From contig NZ_CP022161.1 of the NCBI RefSeq assembly GCF_002214185.1, positions 6,641,486 to 6,705,485 of the forward strand: a stretch of 64,000 bases of DNA, written 5' to 3'. The DNA is from Streptomyces capitiformicae. GTDB lineage: Bacteria; Actinomycetota; Actinomycetes; Streptomycetales; Streptomycetaceae. How positions within the stretch are numbered: position 1 is the first letter of the stretch; every line of letters starts with the position of its first letter. Shown here one piece after another: positions 1 through 9,360 of the stretch. A model generated the notes under the pieces. That model was not told the origin of the DNA and made no database searches. It saw nothing but the letters and a program-made list of their open reading frames with translations. The position numbers and the translations under genes are program-made.

Positions 1-2266
1 GGCTCGCGCGGATCCGCTCCATGCCGTGCTGGTCGTCGGAGGCCCTGACCAGGCAAAGGATCCGCCCCGTCGTCCTGCGCAGCAGCTCGTCGATCATGTG
101 CGCGCCGCAGAACCCCGTCGCCCCGGTGAGGAGGACGTCGCCGGGGCGACGGGGATCCGGAGCCGGCGCGTCTCCGTCCACTGCCGGAACGCGCCGATCG
201 GTCTCGGCGGCGAAGTCGACGCTCCCGCCGTCCGGATGGGCCAGTGTGCCCGCACGTGCCTGGCGTACGGACTCGGCGAACGCGGCGAGCGTCGGATACC
301 GCAGCAGGGAACGGGTCAGGTCGCGGATCTGCGTGACCCCGATGCCGAACACGACGCGGGTCCGGGCGAGCATCTCCATGGCCAGCAGCGAGTTGCCGCC
401 CAGCTCGAAGAAGTCGTCGTGCGGACGGACGTAGTCCACATCCAGGATCTGGCCCCACAACTGGGCCATCCCCTGCGGCACCGGACGGTCGTCGGCGCCG
501 GTCGTCGGCGACGCCGCGGTCACGGGTTCCGGCATGGCCTTGCGGTCGAGCTTTCCGCCGGGCGTGACGGGCAGCCGCTCCACCGCGTGGAAGGCCGCCG
601 GGATCATGTAGCCCGGCAGGACCTCGGCGAGTGCCGACCGCATCCGTGCGTGCAGCACCGCCTCGCCGCCGGTGGGCGGCGAGGTCGGCGTGAAGTACGC
701 GACGAGGTCCCGGTCGCCGCCGGAGCGCGTGCGGGCCACCACCATCGCCTGGCCGATCTCCGGGTGGGAGGCGAGCGCGGCCTCGACCTCGGCCGGGTCG
801 ACCCGGAACCCGCGGATCTTCATCTGGTCGTCGGCCCGGCCCAGCACTTCCAGGTTGCCGTCCGAGCGCCGACGGCCCAGATCCCCGGTGCGATACATCC
901 GGTCCCCCGGCGCCGAGCCGTGCGGGTCGGGCAGGAACTGCTGTGCGGTCAGGGCGGGTTGCCGCCAGATACCGCGCGCCAGCCCCGGCCCGCCGATGTA
1001 GATCTCGCCGCGCTCGCCCGGCGGCACCGGGCGCAGTTCGGCGTCGAGCACGTGGAGGTGATTCCCCTCCAGGGGTCTGCCGATCGGGGCGACGGCGGTG
1101 TCCGGCGCGGCGAGCACTTCTTCGTTGAGGTCGCAGAGCGTGGAGGTGATGGTGGTCTCGGTGAGCCCGTAGGCGTTGACAAGCCGCGCGCCGGGGATCC
1201 GGCGCAGAATGGCACGGCAGTCCTTCGTGGTGATGACCTCGCCGCCGACGATGACGAGTCTCAGTGACGCGAGGCTCTCGTCGCGGTCCGGGACGGAGAG
1301 GATCCGATGCCAGTAGGCGGGGGTCAGGTCGGCGACGGTGATTCCGTGCTCCGGGAGTCGGTTCAGCAGGTCGGTGGGCGCCCATGTATGGGTTCCCGCG
1401 AGGACGAGTGTCGCGCCGCTGATCAACGGGGCGAAGATCTGCTCCAGCGAGGTGTCGAAACCGAGCGCCGCGGCGTGCAGCACCCGGTCGTCGGGCGTCA
1501 GTTCGTAGGCGCGGGCCACCGCTGTGAGGGAGTGGGCCAGCGACCCGTGGGTGATCATCACTCCCTTGGGAGGTCCGGTGGATCCGGAGGTGTAGATCAC
1601 GTAGGCGAGGTCGTCCGGCCGGGGGGCCGGCCTAGGTCCCCCCGGCGGCGCCTGAATGGCCGGTTCCCCGGCGTGGACGATCCGCGCCTCGCACCCGGCG
1701 AACATCGGCGCGTGCTCGCGGCTCGAGACGATGAGGCGTGAACCGGTCTCCCCGACCAGTCCGGCCAACCGTTGCCGCGGAGTCGCCGGGTCGAGGGGCA
1801 GGAACGCGCCGCCGGAGCTCAGCACCGCCAGCAGCGCGACGACCAGCTCGGGCACGCGGTCCAGGCATACGGTGACGACGGACTCCGCGTCGACGCCCGA
1901 CTCCCGCAGTTGGTGAGCGAGCCGGTCGGCGCGGCCGGTCAGCTCGGCGTAGCTGAGCCGGCCCTCGTCCGAGATCACCGCGAGCGCGGACGGCGTACGC
2001 CGTGCCCGCTCCCGGACCAGCTCGGGCACGGTGCTCGGCCCGGATTCCGGGGACCACCGCTCCGTACGGGCGCTCGCGGGCCGCATGTCGGTCCACAGGC
2101 GCTCCACCAAGTGCCCGCACCACCCGGCGCCCTCCGGTCCGCCGATCCGACGCCACCCGGCCGGAATCCGGCGATCGGCGGGCCAGATCGCGTACTGCTC
2201 CCCGTCGTTGCGCAACACGACGCACAGCGCGGCCGACTCTGTCGGCGGGTGATCACGTTCCGTCAC
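1..2266 (-). CDS. NRPS-like protein, MbtH-A-PCP-reductase fusion (3' end outside window)
   Basis: This gene activates an amino or carboxylic acid as an adenylate, loads it on a carrier domain and probably releases it reductively. It starts at GTG 2266. Residues about 8-65 are an MbtH-like domain, with QYAIWP, PAGWR and WTDMRP visible. Next come an adenylation domain (YTSGSTGPPKG near residue 223, GGKLDRK near 570) and a carrier domain with LGGNS near 623. The last visible segment, TGATGFCGAH near 711, is the NAD(P)-binding start of a thioester reductase, cut by the window edge. MbtH proteins are usually separate; N-terminal fusions such as NikP1 are known. My by-eye pocket reading is D-T-E-D-V-V-A-I-T-K, whose acidic residues would fit a basic substrate, but this is uncertain. 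It lies 72 bases downstream of the GGDEF-EAL gene on the same strand. Confidence 0.88.
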   Translation of the reverse strand, partial: MTERDHPPTESAALCVVLRNDGEQYAIWPADRRIPAGWRRIGGPEGAGWCGHLVERLWTDMRPASARTERWSPESGPSTVPELVRERARRTPSALAVISDEGRLSYAELTGRADRLAHQLRESGVDAESVVTVCLDRVPELVVALLAVLSSGGAFLPLDPATPRQRLAGLVGETGSRLIVSSREHAPMFAGCEARIVHAGEPAIQAPPGGPRPAPRPDDLAYVIYTSGSTGPPKGVMITHGSLAHSLTAVARAYELTPDDRVLHAAALGFDTSLEQIFAPLISGATLVLAGTHTWAPTDLLNRLPEHGITVADLTPAYWHRILSVPDRDESLASLRLVIVGGEVITTKDCRAILRRIPGARLVNAYGLTETTITSTLCDLNEEVLAAPDTAVAPIGRPLEGNHLHVLDAELRPVPPGERGEIYIGGPGLARGIWRQPALTAQQFLPDPHGSAPGDRMYRTGDLGRRRSDGNLEVLGRADDQMKIRGFRVDPAEVEAALASHPEIGQAMVVARTRSGGDRDLVAYFTPTSPPTGGEAVLHARMRSALAEVLPGYMIPAAFHAVERLPVTPGGKLDRKAMPEPVTAASPTTGADDRPVPQGMAQLWGQILDVDYVRPHDDFFELGGNSLLAMEMLARTRVVFGIGVTQIRDLTRSLLRYPTLAAFAESVRQARAGTLAHPDGGSVDFAAETDRRVPAVDGDAPAPDPRRPGDVLLTGATGFCGAHMIDELLRRTTGRILCLVRASDDQHGMERIRAS

Positions 2267-2338
2267 CTTGGGTCTCCCGCCTGGCGCGGAGTCCCCCTGA
2301 GCACGACCCGCACCCCTCGCGGGGGAAGGCCGCCGCCA

Positions 2339-5300
2339 TTACTGCTGCCCTTCCGTGGGTGTCCCGGCCAATCCGGCCATGCGGCCGAGCGGCGGCGCCA
2401 GGACGAGGTGCTTCGCCTCCTCGGCGCCGACCGGTTCGGCGAAGAGATACCCCTGGCCGAACGGGCAGCCCATGGAGATCAGTGACTCTTGCTGCCGCAC
2501 GTCCTCCACTCCTTCGGCGATCACGGTGAGACCGAGGGTGTCCGCGAGATGCGTGATGCCCTCGACCAGGGCGTACTGTTCGGGCGAGCGCCCGAGTTTG
2601 TCGACGAACGACTTGTCGATCTTGAGTATCGAGATGGGGAACTCACGCAGATAGCTCAGCGACGAGTAGCCCGTTCCGAAATCGTCGATCGCGATACGGA
2701 TACCGAGGTCGGTGAGCGCACTCATCTCGGCCAATATACGTTCGTCGTTGTACATCAGCACACTCTCGGTCAGTTCCAGTACGAGGGACGAGGGCTCGAT
2801 GCCGGAGAGATCCAGAGCGCGTCGGATCACGTTGTAGAACTCCTCGTCCCGGAACTGACGCGGCGACACGTTCACGCTGACGTAAGGCGTGTTGCGGTCG
2901 GCGGTCCCGCCGCGCAGCACGAACTCCTCCCACCGGACCGCCTCGGCCGCGGCTTGGTCAAGCACCCAGGCGCCCAGCGGGACGATCTGCCCGCTCTCCT
3001 CGGCCAGCGTGATGAACTGCTCCGGCAGCACCATGCCGCGCGCGGAGTGAGGCCAGCGAACGAGCGCCTCGAAGCCGGCGATCCGCCCGCTGGCCAACTC
3101 CACGATGGGCTGGTAGAGCACCATGAACGACGTCTCGATCGACGAACTGTCCAGGCCCTCCTGCAACTTGGCACGCTCGGCCATGCCGCTCTGCAGAGCC
3201 GGGTGGTAGCGGCGCCACTGGCGCTTGCCCGCCGTCTTCGCCGCGTACAGCGCGAGATCGGCGTGCGTCAGCAGTTCGACCGAGTCGATGCTGTCCTCCG
3301 TCGTCGCGACGCCGACGCTGGCGTACGTGCTCAGCGGTCCCACACTGAGCCGGAACGGCTCGGCGAACGCGGTCATCACATGTTCGGTGAACCGCTCCAC
3401 ACCCGTCGGTGTGGCGGAGCCCTCCACCAGCAGGGCGAACTCGTCGCCGCCTATGCGCGCGGCGGTGTCGGAGGCACGGACGGTGGTCTGCAGCCGGAGT
3501 GACAGCGCGACCAGGAGTTCGTCGCCCACACTGTGGCCGTGTATGTCGTTGACGACCTTGAAGTCGTCGACGTCGACGAAGAGCACACCGACGACCGTGC
3601 CGTCGCGCTGAGCCTGCACCAGGGCGTGGTTGACCCGTTCCTGGAAGAGCAGGCGGTTGGCCAGGCCGGTGAGGGAGTCGTGGAACGCCTGGTGGGTGAG
3701 TTCGCGTTCGAGCTTGCGCTGTTCGGTCACGTCCCGCAGGGTGAGCACCACCCCGCCGACGGTCGCCTCCTCGCGCAGGTCGCTCCACCTCACCTCGACT
3801 TCGATGGAGCCCCGGTCGGCGCGGATCATGCGCCAGTGCTCGCGCCTGGTCTGGTACTCGCGGCTCCGTATCCGGCCGAGTGTCTCGACGACCGCGAGGC
3901 TGTCCTGCGGCGGCACCAGATCGATGAGGTGGGTGCCCTCCAGGTTCGTGAATCCGAGCACCTGCTCGGCGGAGGGGCTGGCGTAACGGACTCGGTCGTC
4001 GTCGAGGATCAGGATCACGTCCGAGGCGTTCTGCACCAGTGTGCGGAAGTACATCTCGCTGTTGCGCCGGTTGACCTCCTGGGCGAGGGCGACCCGCGCC
4101 ACGGCAAGTGCCGTCTGCGCGGCGAGAGTCGCGAGCGTTTCGCGGAGCATGAGCAGCTCCCGCTCGTCCCCGATCACGATCAGCGCCCCGATCAGCGGAT
4201 CGCCGGAGGGGTGATCCTGAGAGGTGAGCGGGCAGACCAGCGCATGCCCGGTGTGTGTCGGCCCCTCGTCCTGACCTGTGAGGTGGGCGGCGAGATCGGG
4301 CCCCACTCCGTCGAGGGTCACCAGGCGGTTCTCGCCGGACGCGATCAGTTCCCGTACGGCTGCCGTTCCCCGCGGGGACAGGGGCCCGCGTATGCCGCCG
4401 TGCGCCCCGTTCACCCAGAGCGTGTTGTCCGGCACGGTGAGCAGCGCGGAACGCGGCGGGGTGTCCGGCATCAACTCCGTCACCGCGGAGTTGACGGCGG
4501 AGGCCGCATCCCGCAGATCGCCCGCTCCACCCAGCGATGACACCGCGTCGCGCAGCGTCTTCTCCCGGCCGACCGCCTGCTGGTGGGTCGCCACAACGCC
4601 CGCCAGGCGGTAGAGCACCAGGAGGAAGAGCACCGCGGAGAACACCCCGATGACGCCGACTTCGGAGCGCACCCCGCGCACCGCCTCCGTCAGGAGGATG
4701 GCCGGTGCGATCAATGACGCCAGGGTGAGCAGGGTCAGCCGGCTCGTGGCGGACTCGGCGCGCCATGCCACCGGCTGGGTCAGCGAGCGCATGGACGGAT
4801 CGAGCGCGGCGGCCGCCCAGGCTCCGTACAGGACGGCCCAGCCGAGATCGACCGCGGTACCCGTGCGCCACGTCCCGTTCAGTTGGATCAGGCCGTAAGC
4901 CACGTCGGCGGCGAGCAGGCCGACGGTACCCGCGGTGAGCAGCATGAGCGAGCGGCTCTTGCCGCCACGGCCGACGAGCAGGCGCAGCAGCATCGCCAGT
5001 ACGAGGATGTCGCCGAGTGGATAGGCGATGGAGAACGCCTTCTGAACCCAGGTGAGACCCGCGACGCGGGCGTACGGATCGATGAGGAAGAGCCACGACA
5101 GCAGCGCCAGGCCGACGGTCAGCGTCAGCGCGTCGACGAGGCTGGCGCGGTCGCGCCAACCTGTGCGCCAGTGCACGAAGCCCAGCAGCCCGGCCGCATA
5201 CAGCGGATATGCCGCGAGATAAAAGCCGTCGGCGATCGAGGGGAACGGGACTTCCTCGTCGAGTAACTGGATGAGGATGATCTGGGTGGCCTGGCCCGCG

Positions 5301-5515
5301 GCGAAGGCGAAGTTTCCCGCGGCGAGAAACAGCCAGGGGAGTCGATGCGCGGGGCGGTGGAGAAGGATACCCAGGACAATACCGATGACCCCGATGGCTC
5401 CAAGGGCGACAAAGATCAGCCGCTGTTCCGGAACCATGTAGTAGACCGCGGTCAGCACGACGATGCATGCGCTGACAACAGCCATCGCGATCTGGCTTCG
5501 CAGTCGCGCGTTCAT
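2339..5515 (-). CDS. Membrane-anchored PAS-GGDEF-EAL cyclic di-GMP synthase/phosphodiesterase
   Basis: This is a predicted bifunctional cyclic di-GMP enzyme of about 1058 residues. About 310 N-terminal residues form an eight- to ten-helix membrane region. A GAF-like linker (about 320-480), a PAS domain (about 485-605), a GGDEF domain (about 610-775) and an EAL domain (about 795-1035) follow. The GGDEF active-site motif is intact near 690. An RxxD inhibitory site (RASD) sits exactly five residues before it. The EAL domain keeps EALVR, NVSPRQF, ELTES, DDFGTG, KIDKSF and AEGVED, so both activities look competent. I prefer ATG 5515, ten bases after AGGAGG; a TTG two codons upstream is possible. 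The domain order matches Streptomyces RmdA/RmdB-type proteins. A close paralogue lies at 31013-35671, across the polysaccharide locus. Confidence 0.93.
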   Translation of the reverse strand: MNARLRSQIAMAVVSACIVVLTAVYYMVPEQRLIFVALGAIGVIGIVLGILLHRPAHRLPWLFLAAGNFAFAAGQATQIILIQLLDEEVPFPSIADGFYLAAYPLYAAGLLGFVHWRTGWRDRASLVDALTLTVGLALLSWLFLIDPYARVAGLTWVQKAFSIAYPLGDILVLAMLLRLLVGRGGKSRSLMLLTAGTVGLLAADVAYGLIQLNGTWRTGTAVDLGWAVLYGAWAAAALDPSMRSLTQPVAWRAESATSRLTLLTLASLIAPAILLTEAVRGVRSEVGVIGVFSAVLFLLVLYRLAGVVATHQQAVGREKTLRDAVSSLGGAGDLRDAASAVNSAVTELMPDTPPRSALLTVPDNTLWVNGAHGGIRGPLSPRGTAAVRELIASGENRLVTLDGVGPDLAAHLTGQDEGPTHTGHALVCPLTSQDHPSGDPLIGALIVIGDERELLMLRETLATLAAQTALAVARVALAQEVNRRNSEMYFRTLVQNASDVILILDDDRVRYASPSAEQVLGFTNLEGTHLIDLVPPQDSLAVVETLGRIRSREYQTRREHWRMIRADRGSIEVEVRWSDLREEATVGGVVLTLRDVTEQRKLERELTHQAFHDSLTGLANRLLFQERVNHALVQAQRDGTVVGVLFVDVDDFKVVNDIHGHSVGDELLVALSLRLQTTVRASDTAARIGGDEFALLVEGSATPTGVERFTEHVMTAFAEPFRLSVGPLSTYASVGVATTEDSIDSVELLTHADLALYAAKTAGKRQWRRYHPALQSGMAERAKLQEGLDSSSIETSFMVLYQPIVELASGRIAGFEALVRWPHSARGMVLPEQFITLAEESGQIVPLGAWVLDQAAAEAVRWEEFVLRGGTADRNTPYVSVNVSPRQFRDEEFYNVIRRALDLSGIEPSSLVLELTESVLMYNDERILAEMSALTDLGIRIAIDDFGTGYSSLSYLREFPISILKIDKSFVDKLGRSPEQYALVEGITHLADTLGLTVIAEGVEDVRQQESLISMGCPFGQGYLFAEPVGAEEAKHLVLAPPLGRMAGLAGTPTEGQQ

Positions 5516-5618
5516 CCCCAACCAACCTCCTGGGAGGGTCGTTTGTCGGGCGAAGCGAGCTGGGCGAACGGCCGGTGTCCGGCGACGTGTCTTCCATCAA
5601 GCTAGCTCGGCTCGTTAT

Positions 5619-5636
5619 TTCCCGCATGTGCGGGAA
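5619..5636. promoter_or_regulatory. 18-base palindrome between the GGDEF-EAL and MFS genes
   Basis: TTCCCGCATGTGCGGGAA has two 8-base arms around a TG centre. It lies in the divergent intergenic region, about 100 bases before the GGDEF-EAL start and 140 before the MFS start. There is no T-run and both flanking genes point away, so an operator is more likely than a terminator. I do not recognise the binding family. Confidence 0.45.
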
Positions 5637-5776
5637 GAGATAACGCGGTGCGTCGCAGGATGCCGCGCCATGCGTGAAAATAGAGACACTGAAATCGGGG
5701 ACGTGAAATTGGAGGACGCGGAAACCGGACCGTCTCCGCCCAGCGACGATCGGCTCCTGACGGAGCGTGGAGCACC

Positions 5777-6967
5777 ATGCTCTCCGATTACCGCCGGATC
5801 TTCTCTCCTGCAGGCAGTCTGCTTTTCTCCACCGCGGGCTTCGTTTCACGCCTTCCGCAGTCGATGATCGGCGTCGGCATCGTCACCATGCTGTCGCAGC
5901 TCGGCGGTGAGTACCTGCTCGCCGGCTCGGTCTCCGCCACGCAGGCGCTCGCCGCCGCGGCGATCGGACCGCAGATCTCCCGACTGGTCGACCGGCATGG
6001 GCAGCGCCGGGTCGTCCTCCCGGCGACGGCCGTGACGGTCGCCGCCATCTGCGCGCTGCTGCTGTGCGCCCGGTACGCCGCCCCCGACTGGACGCTGTAC
6101 GTGGCGGCGGCGCTGGCGGGCTGCATGCCCAGCATGGGCGCGCTCGTCAGGTCCCGCTGGGCGGAGCTTCACCGGAAGTCACCGCGGCTGCTGCACACCG
6201 CGTACTCGCTGGAGTCGGTGCTCGACGAGGTGGTCTACGTCGTCGGCCCGGCCCTGGCGATCACGCTGTCGACCAGCGTCTTCGCCGAGGCCGGACCGCT
6301 GACGGCCGCGGTCCTGCTCGCCGGCGGCGTCCTGCTGTTCGCCGCCCAGCGGCGTACGGAACCGCCGGTGCACCCCGCCCTGGAACGCGCCGGGGGCTCC
6401 GCGCTGCGCATCCCGGGGCTCGGCCTGTTGGTGCTGACGCTGACGTCGGTGGGCGCGTCCTACGGTTCGGTGGAGGTCGCTACGGTGGCGTACGCCGGCG
6501 CACACGACCACAAGGCGCTCTCCGGCCTGCTGCTGGGTGTGTACGCGCTCGGCTCGGGCCTGGCGGGCGCGGTCTTCGGCGCGATGAGGCCGCGGGGGGT
6601 GATCACGCGGCGGCTGCTGCTCAGCGTCTGGGCGATGGCGGTGACGATGGCACCGCTGTTGTTCGAGCCGAGTCTCGCGGTGCTGGCGGGGGTGCTCTTT
6701 GTGGCGGGCATGTCCGTCGCGCCGACCCTGATCACCACGATGGGGCTGGTGGGCCGCCTGGCGCCGGCCGCCCAGCTCACCGAGAGCATCACCTGGGTCG
6801 TCTCAGGCCTCTCCGTCGGGGTGGCACTGGGCTACGCCACGTCCGGGTGGTTGATCGACGCCGCAGGGGCCGCGGCGGGCTACTGGGTGCCGTGCGCGGC
6901 GGCCCTGCTCGCCGCCTCGACGGTCTCCCTCGCCCTGCCACGGCTGACCCGTGCCGACGCGCGGTGA
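5777..6967 (+). CDS. MFS transporter
   Basis: This 396-residue integral membrane protein has about twelve hydrophobic segments and the major facilitator signature region DRHGQRR after the second helix pair. It is probably an exporter or drug-type permease of the cytoplasmic membrane, but the substrate cannot be read from the sequence. The ATG at 5777 follows GTGGAGCACC, an acceptable ribosome site. It diverges from the GGDEF-EAL gene and converges on the TetR gene, so a drug-efflux pair with that regulator is possible. The TetR promoter, however, faces the polysaccharide locus. Confidence 0.85.
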   Translation: MLSDYRRIFSPAGSLLFSTAGFVSRLPQSMIGVGIVTMLSQLGGEYLLAGSVSATQALAAAAIGPQISRLVDRHGQRRVVLPATAVTVAAICALLLCARYAAPDWTLYVAAALAGCMPSMGALVRSRWAELHRKSPRLLHTAYSLESVLDEVVYVVGPALAITLSTSVFAEAGPLTAAVLLAGGVLLFAAQRRTEPPVHPALERAGGSALRIPGLGLLVLTLTSVGASYGSVEVATVAYAGAHDHKALSGLLLGVYALGSGLAGAVFGAMRPRGVITRRLLLSVWAMAVTMAPLLFEPSLAVLAGVLFVAGMSVAPTLITTMGLVGRLAPAAQLTESITWVVSGLSVGVALGYATSGWLIDAAGAAAGYWVPCAAALLAASTVSLALPRLTRADAR

Positions 6968-6975
6968 GCGCGGCC

Positions 6976-7014
6976 AGGCCCTGGGCGCCCTTGGCGGGTG
7001 GCTTGTCAGGGCCT
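6976..7014. terminator. Possible bidirectional terminator between MFS and TetR genes
   Basis: AGGCCCTG and CAGGGCCT form an 8-base inverted repeat with a 23-base loop across the short gap, running into the TetR stop codon. There is no T-run. The convergent arrangement supports a terminator, but the long loop makes it weak. Confidence 0.35.
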
Positions 7015-7821
7015 GCTGGGCGGGGTCCGGTTCTGCCGGGGTTCCTGTTCCTCCTCCGCACGGATGAAACGCTCGAGCAGTGCGTCGAGACCGGCGGCCA
7101 GGCCCTCCGGTCCGCCCTGCTCGGCGAGGGTGGCGGCGGTTTCTCGGAGCCTGGGCAGTTCCTGGGGCGGCATGCGGTGCAGTCCGAGGCGGAACGCGGG
7201 ATCCGATTCCTCGGGGTTGTCCACCATGGCCTGCAGTTCCACGGACACATAGCCGAGGACCCAGCCGGTGAAGGCGCGGAAGACGGCGGAGGAACGGGCC
7301 TCGTCCAGCCCCGCCCCCTGGAGCAGCGCGAGCACCCGCTCGTGATGCCTCAGGACGGCGAGCGGCCGCCGGGCCAGCGGGACCGCCAGCATGCGCGTGG
7401 AGAGCAGCGGCATCACCTGAGGATGGGCCAGACAGACTTCGTACGTCGCCCGTGCGATCCGGTGGAGTTCGGCGCGCCATGCGGAAGCCTGGGCCTGGGC
7501 CTCGGCGGCCGTCGTGCCGGGACCAGGGTCGGCGGCCAGGCGTCCCTCCAGTTCGAGGTACAGGGCTTCGACCAGACCGTCCAGGAGCGCGTCCTTGCTC
7601 GCCGCGTACCGGTAGAGCGCCATCGCTTCCACGCCGAGCTCGGCGCCCAGCCGGCGCATGCTCAGCGCCGAGAGTCCCTCGCGGTCCACCAGCTCCAGGG
7701 CGCTGGCCAGCACGCGCTCCCGGCTCAGTCGGCCGTAGTGGCCACGGTCGCTGGCGCGTCGCGCAGGGCGGGCTCCGGGGCCCTCGTCCTTCTTCTGCGC
7801 CTTCGCCTCGTCCTTGGCCAT
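7006..7821 (-). CDS. TetR/AcrR-family transcriptional regulator
   Basis: This is a predicted ligand-responsive DNA-binding repressor of 271 residues. The helix-turn-helix is in the segment LSRERVLASALELVD to MRRLGAELGVEAMALY (about residues 30-75), and a long C-terminal TetR-type ligand/dimer domain follows. The Lys/Arg/Glu-rich N-terminal extension (MAKDEAKAQ...) resembles that of tetracycline-type TetR proteins. I chose ATG 7821 because GGAGG lies six bases upstream; an earlier in-frame start at 7890 would reach into the operator region. It is divergent from the aminotransferase that opens the polysaccharide operon, and a copy of the shared locus operator lies about 80 bases upstream. It is therefore my first candidate for the regulator of that element; this is inference from position. 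Confidence 0.88.
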   Translation of the reverse strand: MAKDEAKAQKKDEGPGARPARRASDRGHYGRLSRERVLASALELVDREGLSALSMRRLGAELGVEAMALYRYAASKDALLDGLVEALYLELEGRLAADPGPGTTAAEAQAQASAWRAELHRIARATYEVCLAHPQVMPLLSTRMLAVPLARRPLAVLRHHERVLALLQGAGLDEARSSAVFRAFTGWVLGYVSVELQAMVDNPEESDPAFRLGLHRMPPQELPRLRETAATLAEQGGPEGLAAGLDALLERFIRAEEEQEPRQNRTPPSRP

Positions 7822-7864
7822 GCTTCGCCTCCGGCTGGTCGGCCCGTGTCCTGTCCCGCTCGTG

Positions 7865-7919
7865 TTGACTCTATGCATCTCCGGGCGCAAAGTGTACGTA
7901 TACGACGTAAATATACGGC
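7865..7919 (+). promoter_or_regulatory. Shared polysaccharide-locus promoter-operator, copy 1
   Basis: TTGACT (7865-7870) is the -35 box. After 17 bases, CAAAGT (7888-7893) is the -10. The operator GTACGTATA-CGACGTAAA-TATACG follows at 7894-7917, over the expected transcription start. CGTATA and TATACG are perfect inverted arms around the 9-base centre. It points to the aminotransferase-LCP-flippase-glycosyltransferase operon, leaving a leader of roughly 120 bases, and it sits back to back with the TetR gene. Confidence 0.75.
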
Positions 7920-8022
7920 ATTAGTGGTGCGTCTGTCGGGCCCGTTCGGCCATGCGTGTATGCGAAGGCGTCTGTACGGAGGCGTCATTCCCCGGAGAGA
8001 GACAGGAAGCGGGGAGCAGGAA

Positions 8023-9360
8023 ATGACAGTCCACCGGCTCCGGCCCCGACCCGACCAAGCCGATCGCGTCCGGTCGGCCCTGAACGGTGTGCCACTCGCT
8101 GACGCCCTCACCACGGAGCGCGCGGGGGAGCCGGAACTCCCCCTCACCGTGACCCGGATCAGTCCGGAGGCCCGGAGGGCGGCGCAGCGGGTGCTGGCCT
8201 CGGGATGGGTGACGACCGGACGGGAGACGGCACTCTTCGAGCGGGAGTTCGCGGCTCATGTCGGGGCCGCGCACGCCGTCGCGGTGAGTTCCTGTACCGC
8301 GGCGCTCGAACTGGCGCTGCGCGCCCTGCGGGTCCCGACCGGTGGGACCGTCCTGATCCCGGCCGTGACCTTCTGCGGCGCGGCCCAGGCGGTCCTCCAC
8401 GCCGGGCTGCGGCCTGTACTCGTCGACGTCGATCCGCACACCGCGATGCCGACCCCGGCCACCGTCGCCCGGGCGGCCAGGGTGTGCGGCTGCCCTCACG
8501 TGATGATGGTCCTGCACTACGCCGGGGCGCCCGCGCCGGTCGCCGAGCTGGCGGAAGCCGCCCGACTGCCGCTGACCCACGTCGTCGAGGACGCCGCCCA
8601 CGCCGTGGGCACGTCGGTGGGCGACCGGCCCGTGGGAAGCCTGTCGAGAGCGACCTGCTTCAGCTTCCACGCCACCAAGAACCTGCCCATCGGCGAGGGC
8701 GGCATGGTGACCACGGACGACCCGCACCTCGCCGATCGGATCCGTCGTGCGCGGTTCCACGGGATGTCCGCCGACGCCTTTCGACAGAACCTGCCTGACG
8801 GCGGTTGGCGGTACACCGTCGAGGAGGCGGGCCTCAAGGCCAACATGACGGATATACAGGCCGCCATCGGGCGGGCGCAACTTCGTCACCTCGATGACTG
8901 GCAGCAGCGGCGGCACGCCGCGGCCGGACAGTACGCGGCAGGCCTGGAATCCGTTCCCGGGGTGCGACCGTTGGAGGTCACCACCCTCGGCCGGCATGCC
9001 CATCACCTGTACGTGGTGCGCGTGCTGGAGGAGGAGTACGGGATCGGCCGCGACCAACTGATCGAACGGCTGGGGGAGCGCGGGATCGGCACCTCGGTCC
9101 ACTTCATCCCCCTGCACCACATGCCGTACTTCCGCCGCCTGGCGATCACTCCGCCCGGTGGCCTGCCGGGAGCCGACGCGCTCCTTCCCCAACTGATGTC
9201 CTTGCCCCTGCACCCCTTCCTCACCGAGCGGGCGGTCGACCGGATCTGCGCAGAGCTGGCCCGGATCGCGCCGCGCCGGCCCGCGGGACTGGGCACCCTA
9301 CTGAGCCGGACGGCTCGGCCACGTACCGCATGGGCCGGCCAGTACTCGGAGGGCCCGTGA
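8023..9360 (+). CDS. DegT/DnrJ/EryC1/StrS sugar aminotransferase
   Basis: This is a PLP-dependent aminotransferase that would convert a keto sugar nucleotide into an amino sugar nucleotide. It has 445 residues. The expected family features are present: SSCTAALEL near the N-terminal third, VVEDAAHAVG for the pyridine-contacting aspartate, and FHATKNLPIGEGG with the Schiff-base lysine at about residue 219. The family usually has 370-400 residues; this one carries about 50 extra N-terminal residues. ATG 8023 follows GGGGAGCAGGAA. The stop codon overlaps the LCP start (TGATG), so the two are coupled. As first gene of the operon it suggests that one sugar of the polymer is aminated. The exact keto-sugar substrate is unknown, because no dedicated 4,6-dehydratase other than RmlB is seen. 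Confidence 0.88.
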   Translation: MTVHRLRPRPDQADRVRSALNGVPLADALTTERAGEPELPLTVTRISPEARRAAQRVLASGWVTTGRETALFEREFAAHVGAAHAVAVSSCTAALELALRALRVPTGGTVLIPAVTFCGAAQAVLHAGLRPVLVDVDPHTAMPTPATVARAARVCGCPHVMMVLHYAGAPAPVAELAEAARLPLTHVVEDAAHAVGTSVGDRPVGSLSRATCFSFHATKNLPIGEGGMVTTDDPHLADRIRRARFHGMSADAFRQNLPDGGWRYTVEEAGLKANMTDIQAAIGRAQLRHLDDWQQRRHAAAGQYAAGLESVPGVRPLEVTTLGRHAHHLYVVRVLEEEYGIGRDQLIERLGERGIGTSVHFIPLHHMPYFRRLAITPPGGLPGADALLPQLMSLPLHPFLTERAVDRICAELARIAPRRPAGLGTLLSRTARPRTAWAGQYSEGP

